From the NCBI RefSeq assembly GCF_900168205.1, contig NZ_FUZE01000018.1, forward strand, positions 1 to 64,000: a stretch of 64,000 nucleotides of DNA. The letters run 5' to 3'. The translations under genes and the position numbers were made by a program. The notes beneath the pieces are model-generated. The model was not told where the DNA came from. It was given only the letters and a program-made list of their open reading frames with translations, and made no database searches. Shown in pieces: positions 8,001 through 17,284 of this stretch. The first letter of the stretch is position 1; every line of letters starts with the position of its first letter. This stretch comes from Chryseobacterium balustinum. Lineage in GTDB: Bacteria; Bacteroidota; Bacteroidia; Flavobacteriales; Weeksellaceae.

Positions 8001-10059
8001 GTCTGAAAGCAGCTCACCAACCAGTCCGCTGAATGTTTCTTTAAAAGATTTTAAAATAGAAACGATTACAGAGATCATCAAAAAAGATTCATTGTTGGCT
8101 AAAGGAACCATCAACGGAACAGCACAGTTGAGAGATTTAACCAAAAACATGACCTTCACTTCAGACATCAATGTTTCTGATCTGATCGTTTATGGAAGTC
8201 CGGTTGGGAATTTAGCGATAAAAGTCAATAACCAATCAGCCAATCTTCTGAACGCCGATATTGCACTTTCCGGGAATAATAATGATGTGAAAATCTTAGG
8301 AAGTTACAACACTTCTTCGAGTACGTTTGATTTAAACTTAGATATGAATCAGCTTCAGATGAAAACACTTCAGGGCTTTTCTATGAACGCGATTACAAAT
8401 ACGGAAGGGTATCTTTCGGGAGATCTTAAAATTACCGGAACGACGACTGCACCGAAAATTCTTGGTGATATAAAACTTAATAATGTCGGCTTAATGATTG
8501 CTCAAACCGGAAGCGATTTCAGAAACATCAATGATAAAATAGGATTTACCAACCGCGGAATTGAGTTTGACAACTTTAAAATTAAAGACAAAGACGGAAA
8601 TTCTTTGAATATCGACGGACAGATTTTAACGCAGACCTACAGAGATTTTGCATTTAACTTAGATTTAAAAGCTAAAGACTTCAAGGTCGTAAATTCTGAA
8701 AAATCAAATGACGCCATGATGTACGGAATTCTGGCGATCGATGCGGCATTAAAAGTTGGCGGAAATTTAGATTTACCAAAAGTTGACGGAAGGTTATCTG
8801 TTTCAGAAGCGACTGATTTTACTTTTGTGCTTCCGCAATCGAGCCCATCGTTACAGGAGAGAGACGGAATTGTGGAATTCATCGATCAGGATCAGGTTGC
8901 TTTAAATAAAACCATCAAAGCCGATTCTCTCAATGCGCAAAGCCCAATCAAAGGATTGGATGTAAGTGTGAATATAGAAGTTGATAAAGAAGCAAAAATG
9001 TCGATCATTATTGACAAAGCCAATGGAGATTTTGTGAAACTTCAGGGTGAAGCAGATTTGACAGGCGGAATTGATCCTTCGGGAAAAACTACTTTAGTAG
9101 GAGTTTATCAGGTAGAAAAAGGAAGTTACGAAATGTCTGTAAGCCTTCTGAAAAGAAAATTTGACATCCAAAAAGGAAGTACTATAACCTGGACTGGTGA
9201 ACCTACAACCGCCAAACTGGACATTACCGCTATCTACAAAACCAATGCGGCACCTATTGATCTTGTGGAACAGCAGTTTGGAGGTAATCCGGCAGATCTC
9301 AATCAGTTTAAACAGAGAATTCCGTTTAACACATTACTGATTCTGAAAGGAGAACTTTTGAAACCTGAAATATCTTTTGATATAACTACAGACGAAAAAA
9401 ACAATGCGGTATCTTCTACCGTGACAGAAACAATAGACGGAAAACTTGCCCAATTGCGACAAGATGAAAACGAAATGAACAAACAGGTTTTTGCCTTGCT
9501 TTTATTGAATCGTTTTATCGGAGAAAATCCTTTTGAAAGCAATTCCGGAGTTTCTGCTGAAACCATGGCGAGACAGAGTGTGAGCAAAATTCTTTCGCAA
9601 CAGCTTAATAATATTGCCTCGAATCTTATCAAAGGTGTAGACCTGAATTTTGACCTTGAATCTACTGAAGATTATTCTACCGGAACTCAAAATACAAGAA
9701 CCGATCTGAATATCGACATCAGCAAAAAACTACTGAATGATCGTTTGAAAGTTACTGTAGGAAGTAATTTCGGATTGGAAGGTGAAGCGAGACAAAACGA
9801 AAACACGACCAATATTGCCGGAGACGTCACCATAGATTATAGTCTTTCGAGAGATGGCAGATATATGTTGAGAGCGTACCGAAAAAATGATTACCAGGTT
9901 GCTTTGCAAGGACAGATTGTAGAAACCGGAGTTGGATTTATCATCACTTTAGATTACGATAAATTCTGTGATATCTTCCGTAAATCTAGAAATAATAGAA
10001 ACAAGGAAAACAGAGAAAATAAAAGAAAACAAGATAACCAAGTTGTAGAATTTAAATAA
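5011..10059 (+). CDS. tamB: TamB-family envelope translocation/assembly protein
   Basis: Very large (1682 residues) AsmA/TamB-type protein that spans the periplasm and works with an Omp85 partner in outer-membrane protein and lipid homeostasis. A single N-terminal membrane anchor (about residues 12-32) precedes a long beta-rich repetitive body. The C-terminal ~350 residues carry the conserved TamB (DUF490) domain, with features such as GVYQVEKGSYEMSVSLLKRK and a distal TVGSNFGLEGEARQ strand region. The frame opens with TTG; no in-frame ATG fits as well because this start gives the expected basic residues before the anchor. The stop overlaps the next ATG by one base, so tamB and tamL are one operon. 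Confidence 0.93.
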   Translation: MKIKFNKRKILRGIVITIISFIVLIILLILSLRLPAVQNFVKDKLIVYLEKKIKTKVSLEKVYIGFPNSLVMENLYLKGQNIDTLLSARKVDVGLDMWQLMNSKADLTSIDLEGVRANVVRNPQGKFNFDYIIDAFATSDKEQEQKPSKPFIISLDKIKLKDIGITFNDQQSRNDIKVYFKSFDTRVKTFDLQNNSYAVNDINLDGLKLKLKQDLVKEVAANVEQKVDSLNQKKAMKLGLNKINLTNFDIDYGDDNTKTFAKVIFKELSTKVNNIDLENNDYNVGNVYLTGANINANLFLPTENANPKNEEKPEVSKNSAKEKAMKVLLGKLLLDDVKVVYNNTAIAPTKSGMDFNHLNFATLNIDVRDFKMENNGFAGSVKSAEIQEARGLNIQKFNTDFVYAEKEAYLKNLYLQTPKTILRDEVILNYNSIDQLSSNLGAVKISADIRDSKIGFADILNIVPTLKNTAPFNKYPNATLNVNALVNGTVNDLTIQNLKVSGLDQLRVLASGKIKNAMNPDQLYYDLKVAELASSSKTIYNLVPKNTIPNNITLPSSFTIRGTAKGTTKVVDTNLRLTSTLGNAAVIAKADMRRKNRETFDVKANLQSLQIGKLIQNKDIGSITAQINAKGQGFDPKTMSANLSGDVQSATYNGYTYQNLNLKGKINRGAYDIDLNSKDPNANLHLAASGVYDEKNPTVKVNGNINKLDLNKLGFYSSPMIIAGGIDGDFKSLDPDNLNGYLNLKDFAISDAKEVYPIQEVRLNAVSTADSTLIKFNSQIADVELNGKYKLTQIFGALSQTINQYYQFQKPGKAQKIDAGQFFTINATIKNDDLIRKFVPDLKSFETINITGNYNADSQKIELDAKIPQVLYGANSLENTSLKITNENQALQYNLDVAALKSESFAINKVNINGDVANNIINYNITTKDDKDATQFLIAGNAKSLNDVTEISLNPNGLKLNYMDWTVAENNKIQIFSQGIVADNFKLSNSGAEISLQSESSSPTSPLNVSLKDFKIETITEIIKKDSLLAKGTINGTAQLRDLTKNMTFTSDINVSDLIVYGSPVGNLAIKVNNQSANLLNADIALSGNNNDVKILGSYNTSSSTFDLNLDMNQLQMKTLQGFSMNAITNTEGYLSGDLKITGTTTAPKILGDIKLNNVGLMIAQTGSDFRNINDKIGFTNRGIEFDNFKIKDKDGNSLNIDGQILTQTYRDFAFNLDLKAKDFKVVNSEKSNDAMMYGILAIDAALKVGGNLDLPKVDGRLSVSEATDFTFVLPQSSPSLQERDGIVEFIDQDQVALNKTIKADSLNAQSPIKGLDVSVNIEVDKEAKMSIIIDKANGDFVKLQGEADLTGGIDPSGKTTLVGVYQVEKGSYEMSVSLLKRKFDIQKGSTITWTGEPTTAKLDITAIYKTNAAPIDLVEQQFGGNPADLNQFKQRIPFNTLLILKGELLKPEISFDITTDEKNNAVSSTVTETIDGKLAQLRQDENEMNKQVFALLLLNRFIGENPFESNSGVSAETMARQSVSKILSQQLNNIASNLIKGVDLNFDLESTEDYSTGTQNTRTDLNIDISKKLLNDRLKVTVGSNFGLEGEARQNENTTNIAGDVTIDYSLSRDGRYMLRAYRKNDYQVALQGQIVETGVGFIITLDYDKFCDIFRKSRNNRNKENRENKRKQDNQVVEFK

Positions 10060-12407
10060 TGAAGAATAAGTTTAACATATACTGCAAATATTTTTTGGCA
10101 TCGGGAGTTACGGTGGCTGTTATTTCTTGTAGCAATACCAAATTTCTGAAAGACGGACAAATGCTCTACACCGGAGCCGAAGTGAAAATAGAAAGTGATA
10201 GTCTTACAAAAAAAGAAAAAAGCGAATTACAGTCTGCACTCGAAGAAAATCTTACCCCAAAACCTAATTCTACTTTTCTTGGCTTAAGACCCAAATTGTA
10301 TGCTTACAATACTACGAAAGAACCCAAAAAAGAAAAAGGTTTAAAATATTGGCTGAAATATAAATTTGGTGAAGAACCTGTATTACTAGGAGATGTTGAC
10401 AGAGAATTTAACAAAGATATTATTGTAAATTATTCTGAAAACAAAGGCTATTTTAATGCAAAAGCAAAATACGACACGGTTTCAAAAAATAAAAAAGCGC
10501 AGGTAATTTACACCTTAAATCCTGGAGCAAGATATTTAATCAGTAATGTCAATTTCCCACAAGATTCTACGCTTATTAATACTGAAATTCAGAATTTAAA
10601 AACGAAAACTTTACTTAAATCCGGAAATCCTTTTGATCTTGATGTCATCAAAAACGAACGACAAAGAATTGATGATGGTTTAAAAGACAAAGGTTTTTAT
10701 TATTTTAGTCCGGATAATATTATCGTACAGGCAGACAGTACAGTTACTAAAGAGCCGAAAGTAGAGCTCATTGTAAAATTGAAAGACAACACGCCGAAAT
10801 TGGCAACCGAGCAGTTTACGATCGACAAAGTTGTCGTTTTCCCTAATTACAATCTTCGTGAGGCTAAAAAAGGAAAATACAATATCCCAATGAATCCTGA
10901 TTCTTTGAAAGGATATGAGTACAACGATATTTACGTAGTTGATCCTGATAAAAAATTTAAACCTAGAATTTTTGACAGAGCTCTGTACTTTAACAAAGGA
11001 GATATTTACAACAGAAAAGACCACAATTTATCGCTTAATAGATTGATAAGTCTCGGTGTTTTTAAATTTGTGAAAAATGACTTTGTTGTATCAGATTCTT
11101 TGAATCATAAGTTTGATGCCTATTATGTATTAACTCCAAGAGAGCTTCAATCTTTACGTTTGGAGGCTTTAGGAAGAACCAATTCTGCAAATTATGCTGG
11201 AAGTGAATTAAATTTAAACTGGACACAAAGAAACTTTTTCCGTGGCGCGGAACAGTTTAAAGCTTCTGTTTATGGAGCATTTGATGTACAAATCGGAGGT
11301 CCTGAAGACGCGGAAAATATTTTCAGAGCAGGAACCAATGTACAATTATCGATTCCGAGAATTGTAGCACCTTTCCGTTTTAATTCTTCGAGTGCTTTTG
11401 TACCGAGAACCAATATTAAACTAGGCTATGAGTTTCAGAACAGAACCACTTTATACTCTTTAAATACATTTAATGCATCATTTGGATATCAATGGAAAGA
11501 AAATGTAAGAAAAGAACACGAACTTAATGTAATAGATGTTTCTTTAATTCGTCCGGCAGATATTACTGAAAAATTTGTAACTAAATCTCAAGGCAACCCT
11601 TACCTTCAAAGAATAACTGATAAGCAACTTATTTTCGGGCCAACCTATTCTTACACCTACTCCACAACAATGCTTCCGAGAAAAAATACATTCTATTATA
11701 AAGGAATGTTAGATTTGGCAGGAAATATTACGGGTCTTGTAACCGGAGCCAATAAAAAAGAAGGAAAGGAGAAAACAATTTTCGGAGTTCCTTTCAGCCA
11801 ATATGCTAAGATTGAAAATGATCTAAGATTCTATCATAAGTTTAATGAAAAAACATCATTCGCTTCACGCTTTATTGCTGGAGCTGCCATTCCGTACGGA
11901 AATTCAGAACATATTCCTTTCTCACGACAGTTTTTTGTGGGGGGAAGTAACAGTATCAGAGCATTCAGAGCAAGAACTTTAGGTCCTGGAAGTTACGATC
12001 CTAGAGGAGAAGATAATAGCAGAGCTGTTTTTGATCAGTCCGGAGATGTAAAATTAGAATTGAATGCAGAATACAGAGCTAATCTTTATAAATTCTTAAA
12101 TGTTGCCGCATTTGTTGATGCCGGAAATATCTGGTTGATTAATGATGACATCGATGATAAAGGAGTTAATACAAGACCGGGAGGGAAATTTTCTAAAGAA
12201 TTTTTAAGTGAAATTGCCGTGGGTGCAGGAGTTGGTTTACGACTTGACTTTTCAATTTTAGTGTTAAGACTTGATTTGGCAATGCCTTTGCGTGTTCCTT
12301 ATTATGAAAAAGGTGACCGATGGACTTTCGACAGAATCAATTTTGGAGATTCCAGCTGGAGAAAAGATAATCTGATTCTGAATATTGCCATTGGATATCC
12401 TTTCTAA
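10059..12407 (+). CDS. tamL: TamL, lipoprotein Omp85-family partner of TamB
   Basis: Outer-membrane barrel protein of the BamA/TamA superfamily. In Bacteroidota the TamB partner carries a lipoprotein signal, and that is seen here: hydrophobic leader, then VISC with the lipidated Cys at residue 24. POTRA-like domains fill about residues 35-370, and the C-terminal half is a 16-strand surface-antigen barrel with the usual FFVGGSNSIRAFRARTLGPG lid-lock region. At 782 residues it is of normal length. Start codon overlap with tamB (TAATG) implies coupled translation. Confidence 0.92.
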   Translation: MKNKFNIYCKYFLASGVTVAVISCSNTKFLKDGQMLYTGAEVKIESDSLTKKEKSELQSALEENLTPKPNSTFLGLRPKLYAYNTTKEPKKEKGLKYWLKYKFGEEPVLLGDVDREFNKDIIVNYSENKGYFNAKAKYDTVSKNKKAQVIYTLNPGARYLISNVNFPQDSTLINTEIQNLKTKTLLKSGNPFDLDVIKNERQRIDDGLKDKGFYYFSPDNIIVQADSTVTKEPKVELIVKLKDNTPKLATEQFTIDKVVVFPNYNLREAKKGKYNIPMNPDSLKGYEYNDIYVVDPDKKFKPRIFDRALYFNKGDIYNRKDHNLSLNRLISLGVFKFVKNDFVVSDSLNHKFDAYYVLTPRELQSLRLEALGRTNSANYAGSELNLNWTQRNFFRGAEQFKASVYGAFDVQIGGPEDAENIFRAGTNVQLSIPRIVAPFRFNSSSAFVPRTNIKLGYEFQNRTTLYSLNTFNASFGYQWKENVRKEHELNVIDVSLIRPADITEKFVTKSQGNPYLQRITDKQLIFGPTYSYTYSTTMLPRKNTFYYKGMLDLAGNITGLVTGANKKEGKEKTIFGVPFSQYAKIENDLRFYHKFNEKTSFASRFIAGAAIPYGNSEHIPFSRQFFVGGSNSIRAFRARTLGPGSYDPRGEDNSRAVFDQSGDVKLELNAEYRANLYKFLNVAAFVDAGNIWLINDDIDDKGVNTRPGGKFSKEFLSEIAVGAGVGLRLDFSILVLRLDLAMPLRVPYYEKGDRWTFDRINFGDSSWRKDNLILNIAIGYPF

Positions 12408-12481
12408 AAAGATATGGCAGTTGGCGAATAGTTAATGGCTTATTGCACAAAAAAACAACACAATATTTCAATATCAATAGG

Positions 12482-12502
12482 AACGGGCTTTAGCCCGTTT
12501 TT
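12482..12502 (+). terminator. REP-like hairpin / terminator after tamL
   Basis: AACGGGCT-TT-AGCCCGTT followed by T residues. It ends the tamB-tamL operon. The GGGCTTTAGCCC core resembles short palindromic repeats common between genes in this group, so it may be a repeat used as a terminator. Confidence 0.7.
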
Positions 12503-12593
12503 AGTTTAATACAATTCAACGGTTTTAGCCAATATACTACATTTTTAATTGAAGGAATCAGCAATTCGATTAGATTAAACTGCCATTTACCGA

Positions 12594-12728
12594 TTACCAG
12601 GCAAATTTATTTTCTTTTGTATATTGAAATTCACTTAAAGGAATAATCTTTGCGTTAAATTGTGAAACAACAATATTGTCATTTCTTGATTTCAAACTGA
12701 GGACAATATTAATATCATCAAACCACAT
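12594..12728 (-). CDS. Possible 44-residue small protein, unknown
   Basis: An ATG-initiated frame that begins MWFDDINIVLSLKSRNDNIV and ends in KENKFAW before a stop. The composition is protein-like for an AT-rich gap (several charged residues, two Trp) but matches no family I recognise. It lies between tamL and the yihY-type gene, on the opposite strand from both, and has no clear promoter. It may instead be a fragment of a lost gene. Confidence 0.25.
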   Translation of the reverse strand: MWFDDINIVLSLKSRNDNIVVSQFNAKIIPLSEFQYTKENKFAW

Positions 12729-12744
12729 CTATTAATATTCTACT

Positions 12745-13677
12745 ATGCTAAAAGAACTAAAGTTTTTCTGGGAAACCGTCAAAGAAACATTTACAGAATG
12801 GAACAACTCCTCCGCTTCCAATGATTCAGCAAGTCTGGCTTATTATGCCATTTTCTCAATCCCGGGTTTACTGATTATCATTATCTGGATTGCAGGATAT
12901 TTTTTCGGTGAAGAAGCTATCCGCGGACAAATCAGTACACAGATCAGCGGATTGATGGGACAGGATGTTGCCAAAAGTATTCAGGATATGATTGCAGGAG
13001 CGCTTATTGATAAAGAAAATATTTTCATGAAAATTGTAGGAATCGGATCATTGGTCTATGGTTCTACTACCCTATTTTTTCAGTTGCAGAAATCGTTGAA
13101 TAATCTTTGGGATGTAGAAGCAGCTCCCAAAAAAGCTTTGATCAAATTTCTTCTAGATCGTGCCAATTCTTTAGGTATGATTTTAATTTTAGGATTTCTA
13201 CTGATGATCACGATGGTTTTATCATCATTAATTGGACTTTTTAATAATTTCATCACTACTTATTTTGGGCTAGAAACTTATATCATTGTAGAAATTATTA
13301 ATTTTACTGTAGGATTTTTAGTTATTGTAGTCCTTTTTGCATTGATGTTTAAAGTACTGCCCGATGTAGAAATCAACTGGAAATCTGTTTGGAAAGGTGC
13401 TTTGTTAACCGCCGCTCTGTTTACTTTAGGTAAATTTTTGCTAAGCCTTTACTTCGGACAGTTTAAACCTACCTCAGCATTCGGAACTGCCGGAACGGTG
13501 ATTTTAATTATGATGTGGATTAATTATTCGTGTATGCTGATTTTCTTCGGCGCAGAATTTACTAAAGTGTATACCTATAAAAGAGGTTATAAAATTGAAC
13601 CTTCAAAACATGCTAAATGGAGCAGTGCAAAATTGTACAGAGACAGCCAAAATCAAAACGAATCGATTCAAGTTTAA
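12745..13677 (+). CDS. YihY/BrkB-family inner-membrane protein
   Basis: A 310-residue polytopic membrane protein of the YihY/virulence-factor BrkB family (formerly annotated as RNase BN). It shows the family signature early on (NDSASLAYYAIFSIPGLLII) and about six hydrophobic helices; the motif GTAGTVILIMMWINYSCMLI precedes the last helix and FFGAEFTKVY follows it. The biochemical role is unresolved; some members have been proposed as transporters or lipid-handling proteins. Monocistronic, convergent with argS, sharing one bidirectional terminator. Confidence 0.88.
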   Translation: MLKELKFFWETVKETFTEWNNSSASNDSASLAYYAIFSIPGLLIIIIWIAGYFFGEEAIRGQISTQISGLMGQDVAKSIQDMIAGALIDKENIFMKIVGIGSLVYGSTTLFFQLQKSLNNLWDVEAAPKKALIKFLLDRANSLGMILILGFLLMITMVLSSLIGLFNNFITTYFGLETYIIVEIINFTVGFLVIVVLFALMFKVLPDVEINWKSVWKGALLTAALFTLGKFLLSLYFGQFKPTSAFGTAGTVILIMMWINYSCMLIFFGAEFTKVYTYKRGYKIEPSKHAKWSSAKLYRDSQNQNESIQV

Positions 13678-13682
13678 AATAA

Positions 13683-13711
13683 AAATCCTCCCGAAATTTT
13701 CAGGAGGATTT
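13683..13711. terminator. Bidirectional terminator between yihY-type gene and argS
   Basis: Perfect 9-bp stem AAATCCTCC / GGAGGATTT with A and T runs on the two sides, located between two convergent stops. Confidence 0.85.
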
Positions 13712-13715
13712 GTTT

Positions 13716-15473
13716 TTACATTCTGTTTACAGTTCCTATTCCCAGTAAGCTTAATGATTTTTGTATTGTTTTGCCTGTTGCTTCAGATAAATTTAAACGG
13801 AATTGTTTTAAATCTTCATCTTCAAGTTTCAGAATCACATTGCTCTGATAAAATGAGTTGTAAGATTTCACCAAATCATATACATAATTGGCAACCAAAG
13901 CCGGGCTTAATAATTCTGCTGCTTTCTCAACAACAGTCTTATAGTTTGCTAAAAGTACAATAAGCTCTTTTTCAAATTCATTTAAAGAAACTTCGGCAAT
14001 ATCTTTGTATTCGTAATTTGCCTTCGCTATCAAAGACTGAATACGTGCATAAGTATATTGAATGAAAGGTCCTGTATTTCCGTTAAACTCAATACTTTCA
14101 GCCGGATTAAAGAGCATCTTTTTCTTTGGATCTACTTTCAGCATGAAATATTTTAACGCTCCTAAACCAACTGTTTCGTATGAAGATTCTTTTTCTTCAG
14201 GAGAAAGAGTTTCAAGCTTTCCTAATTCCTGAGACTTTGCTTTTGCAGTTTCATACATTTCCTGCATCAAATCATCCGCATCTACAACCGTACCTTCACG
14301 GGATTTCATTTTCCCTTCCGGAAGTTCAACCATTCCATAAGACAAATGATATAAATGATTTGCCCATTCATATCCTAATTTTCCTAAGATTTTAAATAAA
14401 ACCTGGAAATGATAATCCTGTTCGTTTCCTACCGTATAAATTAATTTCTGAATATTATTTTCTTTAAAACGCTCAACCGCCGTTCCCAGATCCTGAGTCA
14501 TATACACAGAAGTTCCGTCTGAACGAAGCAAAAGTTTCTCGTCTAAACCTTCATCCGTTAAATCACACCAAACTGAGCCGTCTTCTTTCTGATACAGCAC
14601 CCCTTTATCTAAACCTTCCTGAATAAGATCTTTTCCTAAAATATAAGTATTGCTTTCATACTGTACCTGATCGAAATCTACTCCCAATCTTTTATAAGTC
14701 TGATTGAAACCTTCATAAACCCAAGAGTTCATTTCAGCCCAAAGATTTCTTACTTTTTCATCGCCATTTTCCCAATCCAAAAGCATTTGTTGGGCTTCTT
14801 TCATTAAAGGAGCCTCTTTTTTAGCCTGATCTTCTGTGCTTCCATTCGCAATAAGTTCAGCTATTTCTTTTTTGTATTCCTGGTCAAATTTTACATAGTA
14901 GTTTCCTACAAATTTATCTCCTTTCGTTTCTGCATTCGGTGTTTCTCCTTTTCCAAATTTTTCCCAAGCCAACATCGATTTACAGATATGAATTCCTCTA
15001 TCGTTAATGATCTGACTTTTTATCACATCATAACCCGCTTCTTTAAGAATCTGAGCGACAGAAAAACCTAATAAGTTATTTCTGATATGACCTAAATGCA
15101 GCGGTTTGTTGGTATTTGGTGAAGAATATTCCACCATTACGGTCGCATTTTTCTTTTCTACATTTGAAAACTGTTCAGAAACCGTTCTAAACTGATCTAC
15201 GAAGAATTGGTTTTTAACTTTTACATTTAAAAATCCTTTTACCACATTAAAACTTTCAAGCAATTCAGTTTGAGTTGTTAATCCTTCTCCCAATTCCACC
15301 CCGATGCTTTCTGGGTTTTTCTTCAATTGTTTTACCAAAGGAAAGGTAACAATGGTAAAATCTCCCTCAAACTCAGTTTTATTTTCCTGGATTTCAAGTT
15401 TTATATCCTTCAACTGATAGACATTAAGGATAACCTCTGCCAGTTTTTGTTCTAATATGTCTTTAATATTCAT
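13716..15473 (-). CDS. argS: Arginyl-tRNA synthetase
   Basis: Class I aminoacyl-tRNA synthetase that charges tRNA-Arg in the cytosol. It has the N-terminal Add-1 domain, the HIGH-type motif HLGHIRNN after SSPNTNKPLH, a KMSKS-equivalent GKMKSREGTVV, and an all-helical anticodon-binding domain at the C-terminus (VSLNEFEKELIVLLANYKTV onward). I start it at MNIKDILEQK (585 residues); the frame opens 16 codons earlier, but that extension (MKLGLLLCIL...) is not part of the family and would be hydrophobic. Single gene with a convergent neighbour downstream. Confidence 0.95.
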   Translation of the reverse strand: MNIKDILEQKLAEVILNVYQLKDIKLEIQENKTEFEGDFTIVTFPLVKQLKKNPESIGVELGEGLTTQTELLESFNVVKGFLNVKVKNQFFVDQFRTVSEQFSNVEKKNATVMVEYSSPNTNKPLHLGHIRNNLLGFSVAQILKEAGYDVIKSQIINDRGIHICKSMLAWEKFGKGETPNAETKGDKFVGNYYVKFDQEYKKEIAELIANGSTEDQAKKEAPLMKEAQQMLLDWENGDEKVRNLWAEMNSWVYEGFNQTYKRLGVDFDQVQYESNTYILGKDLIQEGLDKGVLYQKEDGSVWCDLTDEGLDEKLLLRSDGTSVYMTQDLGTAVERFKENNIQKLIYTVGNEQDYHFQVLFKILGKLGYEWANHLYHLSYGMVELPEGKMKSREGTVVDADDLMQEMYETAKAKSQELGKLETLSPEEKESSYETVGLGALKYFMLKVDPKKKMLFNPAESIEFNGNTGPFIQYTYARIQSLIAKANYEYKDIAEVSLNEFEKELIVLLANYKTVVEKAAELLSPALVANYVYDLVKSYNSFYQSNVILKLEDEDLKQFRLNLSEATGKTIQKSLSLLGIGTVNRM

Positions 15474-15558
15474 GAGCTTATATTCATTTTTTAGGATACA
15501 TAGAAGTAATCCTAATTTCATATCACAATTTTCAAGTACAAATTTAGTGAAATAAAAA

Positions 15559-15578
15559 AGACTTCGTTAACGAAGCCT
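15559..15578 (-). terminator. Terminator of the double-glycine peptide gene
   Basis: Leftward AGGCTTCG-TTAA-CGAAGTCT followed by six T residues, directly after the stop of the 44-residue peptide gene. A dedicated terminator supports that gene being real. Confidence 0.75.
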
Positions 15579-15589
15579 TTTAAAAATTG

Positions 15590-15724
15590 TTAAGGATTGA
15601 GACAATTATAGTCCCAACTTCTGCATTCTCTTAATATGGGATTCCAACTTAAACAGCATGCAGGAGCTTGCCCACCTTGAATTTTTCTAAGATCTTTTTT
15701 AGAAAGCTTTTTTAAATTTTTCAT
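15590..15724 (-). CDS. Small double-glycine leader (bacteriocin-like) peptide
   Basis: Forty-four residues that begin MKNLKKLSKKDLRKIQGG. This is a classic GG-type leader (K-x-L-S-x-x-x-L-x-x-I-x-GG), cleaved and exported by C39-peptidase ABC transporters. The mature part is about 26 residues with four cysteines (QAPACC, REC, YNC), suggesting disulfides or modification. Such peptides are frequent and scattered in Chryseobacterium-type genomes and usually annotated as bacteriocin-like. No transporter or modification gene is adjacent, so export would rely on a distant system. Antimicrobial activity is inference; a signalling role is equally possible. Confidence 0.7.
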   Translation of the reverse strand: MKNLKKLSKKDLRKIQGGQAPACCLSWNPILRECRSWDYNCLNP

Positions 15725-15767
15725 AAATATTTTATTTTAAATGGTTAGTAAAAGTATCGCTGAATAT

Positions 15768-15795
15768 ATTAAAACCGCACTAAGGCGGTTTTAAT
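15768..15795 (-). terminator. Terminator of the first SusC/SusD operon
   Basis: Perfect 11-bp stem ATTAAAACCGC / GCGGTTTTAAT with a 6-base loop, 15 bases downstream of the SusD-like stop. Confidence 0.75.
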
Positions 15796-15809
15796 ATGGA
15801 TGTTAAAAA

Positions 15810-17273
15810 TTAATTAATATCCCAGAAAACTTTTGTTGTCAGTTTATCACCTCCGATTGCTGAGGCTGCTGAATTCCAATTCGCTCCATTTACAGTTTGC
15901 TCATTAATAGGGTAAGTTAATCTGGTAGGAACTTTTCCGGCAGCTGCAGCTACTGCATTAGGTGCTGTTAGCACAGGAGAATCTAATCTTCTATAGAAAT
16001 TCCAAGATTCAAAACCTCTATTATACATTGCAATCCAAGCTTGTTGACCAATTTTAAGTTTCCAATTCGCAGTAGAAAATACAACATCAGGATTTGCTAA
16101 ATAGGTAGTAATATCCGTAGCAGGTACTCCCCACTGTTCCATTGATCTTTCAATAGCTGTTTGATAATATTGAGCTGCCGAACTTCCTACAGTGTATCCT
16201 CTTGCTGCCGCTTCTGCCAAATAGAAATTAACCTCTGCTGCATCAAATAATATTCCTGTCTTATTGGCAACTAATAAATTGTTTGCAATATGAGAATTTG
16301 AACCATATCCATTAGTCAATCCGACAGTTCCGCCAACGTATCCACCTCCAGATACTTCAGTGAAATAAAATGGTCTTCTTGGATCATTCAATCCGTTCAT
16401 TGCATCTACAATACCTTCTTCCGCTACAAAGTCGTTTCTATTACTTGCAATTACTTCTGCATATAAGCGATTAAAATTGGGTGAAGTTCCATCATATTTA
16501 AACAACGAATTCTTAGGATTTGTAAGCATCACCCCCCCGTTATAGGCAGCTTCTACAGTTTGTTTAGCTAGTGTAGGATTTACATCAGCAAGATTAATTC
16601 CTATTTTAAGCTTTAAACTGTTCGCAAAAACAATCCAATCTCCAACATTTCCATTGTAAATATTATCTCCAGATTCAAAACTTGCATATCCCGAATCTAA
16701 AGTAGATAGCGCTGAGTTTATTCTCGTAATTAAATCTTCATAAATTGTTTTAGCATCATCATATTTTGGCAAAACAATAGTTTCTGGTTGTGCAGCTTCC
16801 GAATAAGGAACATTCCCAAAACTATCTACTAAAACCTGATAAGTATAAACTTCCATTAAATTGATGATTGCCAATTTATTTGCCTGCTGTTTTTCCCAAG
16901 TTGCCTGTGGCATTAAAGGCGGTTTTACTTCCGTCGCTAAAACTTTTTTTGCTTCATCAAGATTTCCGAGAACATCTGTATATAATGCAAGCCACATATT
17001 ATCAGGAACTTTTCTTGTTCCTGTAAAATTAAATCTGGCATCATTTCTATATATCGTTGTCGCTAAATAATGCTGAAAAAACCTAAATACATTGAGATTA
17101 ACACTTGGTGTTTCCATCTGATCCATCAGCTCTTTCTGAGCATTTGTAAACAGTGGTTCAGTCGGAACCTCATAAGGCTGACTTTGATTATTATTAAAAT
17201 CTTCATCTCCGTTTACACATCCTGTGAGAATTGTTAACGAGCTTATAGTAAGTATTGAAAATATCTTTTTCAT
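15810..17273 (-). CDS. SusD/RagB-like outer-membrane lipoprotein (SusD-like 2 group), pair 1
   Basis: Surface lipoprotein that caps its SusC-type transporter and binds the substrate. The lipobox LTGC puts the lipidated Cys at residue 19. The protein is 487 residues and helix-rich with TPR-like segments, for example VEAAYNGGVMLTNPKNSLFK and EVNFYLAEAAARGY, and ends in the family's conserved PTRLTYPINEQTVN region. It follows its susC-like gene after 11 bases and is co-transcribed. The substrate is unknown: there are no glycosidase, regulator or ECF sigma genes nearby, so this is not a typical polysaccharide utilisation locus. Confidence 0.9.
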   Translation of the reverse strand: MKKIFSILTISSLTILTGCVNGDEDFNNNQSQPYEVPTEPLFTNAQKELMDQMETPSVNLNVFRFFQHYLATTIYRNDARFNFTGTRKVPDNMWLALYTDVLGNLDEAKKVLATEVKPPLMPQATWEKQQANKLAIINLMEVYTYQVLVDSFGNVPYSEAAQPETIVLPKYDDAKTIYEDLITRINSALSTLDSGYASFESGDNIYNGNVGDWIVFANSLKLKIGINLADVNPTLAKQTVEAAYNGGVMLTNPKNSLFKYDGTSPNFNRLYAEVIASNRNDFVAEEGIVDAMNGLNDPRRPFYFTEVSGGGYVGGTVGLTNGYGSNSHIANNLLVANKTGILFDAAEVNFYLAEAAARGYTVGSSAAQYYQTAIERSMEQWGVPATDITTYLANPDVVFSTANWKLKIGQQAWIAMYNRGFESWNFYRRLDSPVLTAPNAVAAAAGKVPTRLTYPINEQTVNGANWNSAASAIGGDKLTTKVFWDIN

Positions 17274-17284
17274 TTTAATTCGAT

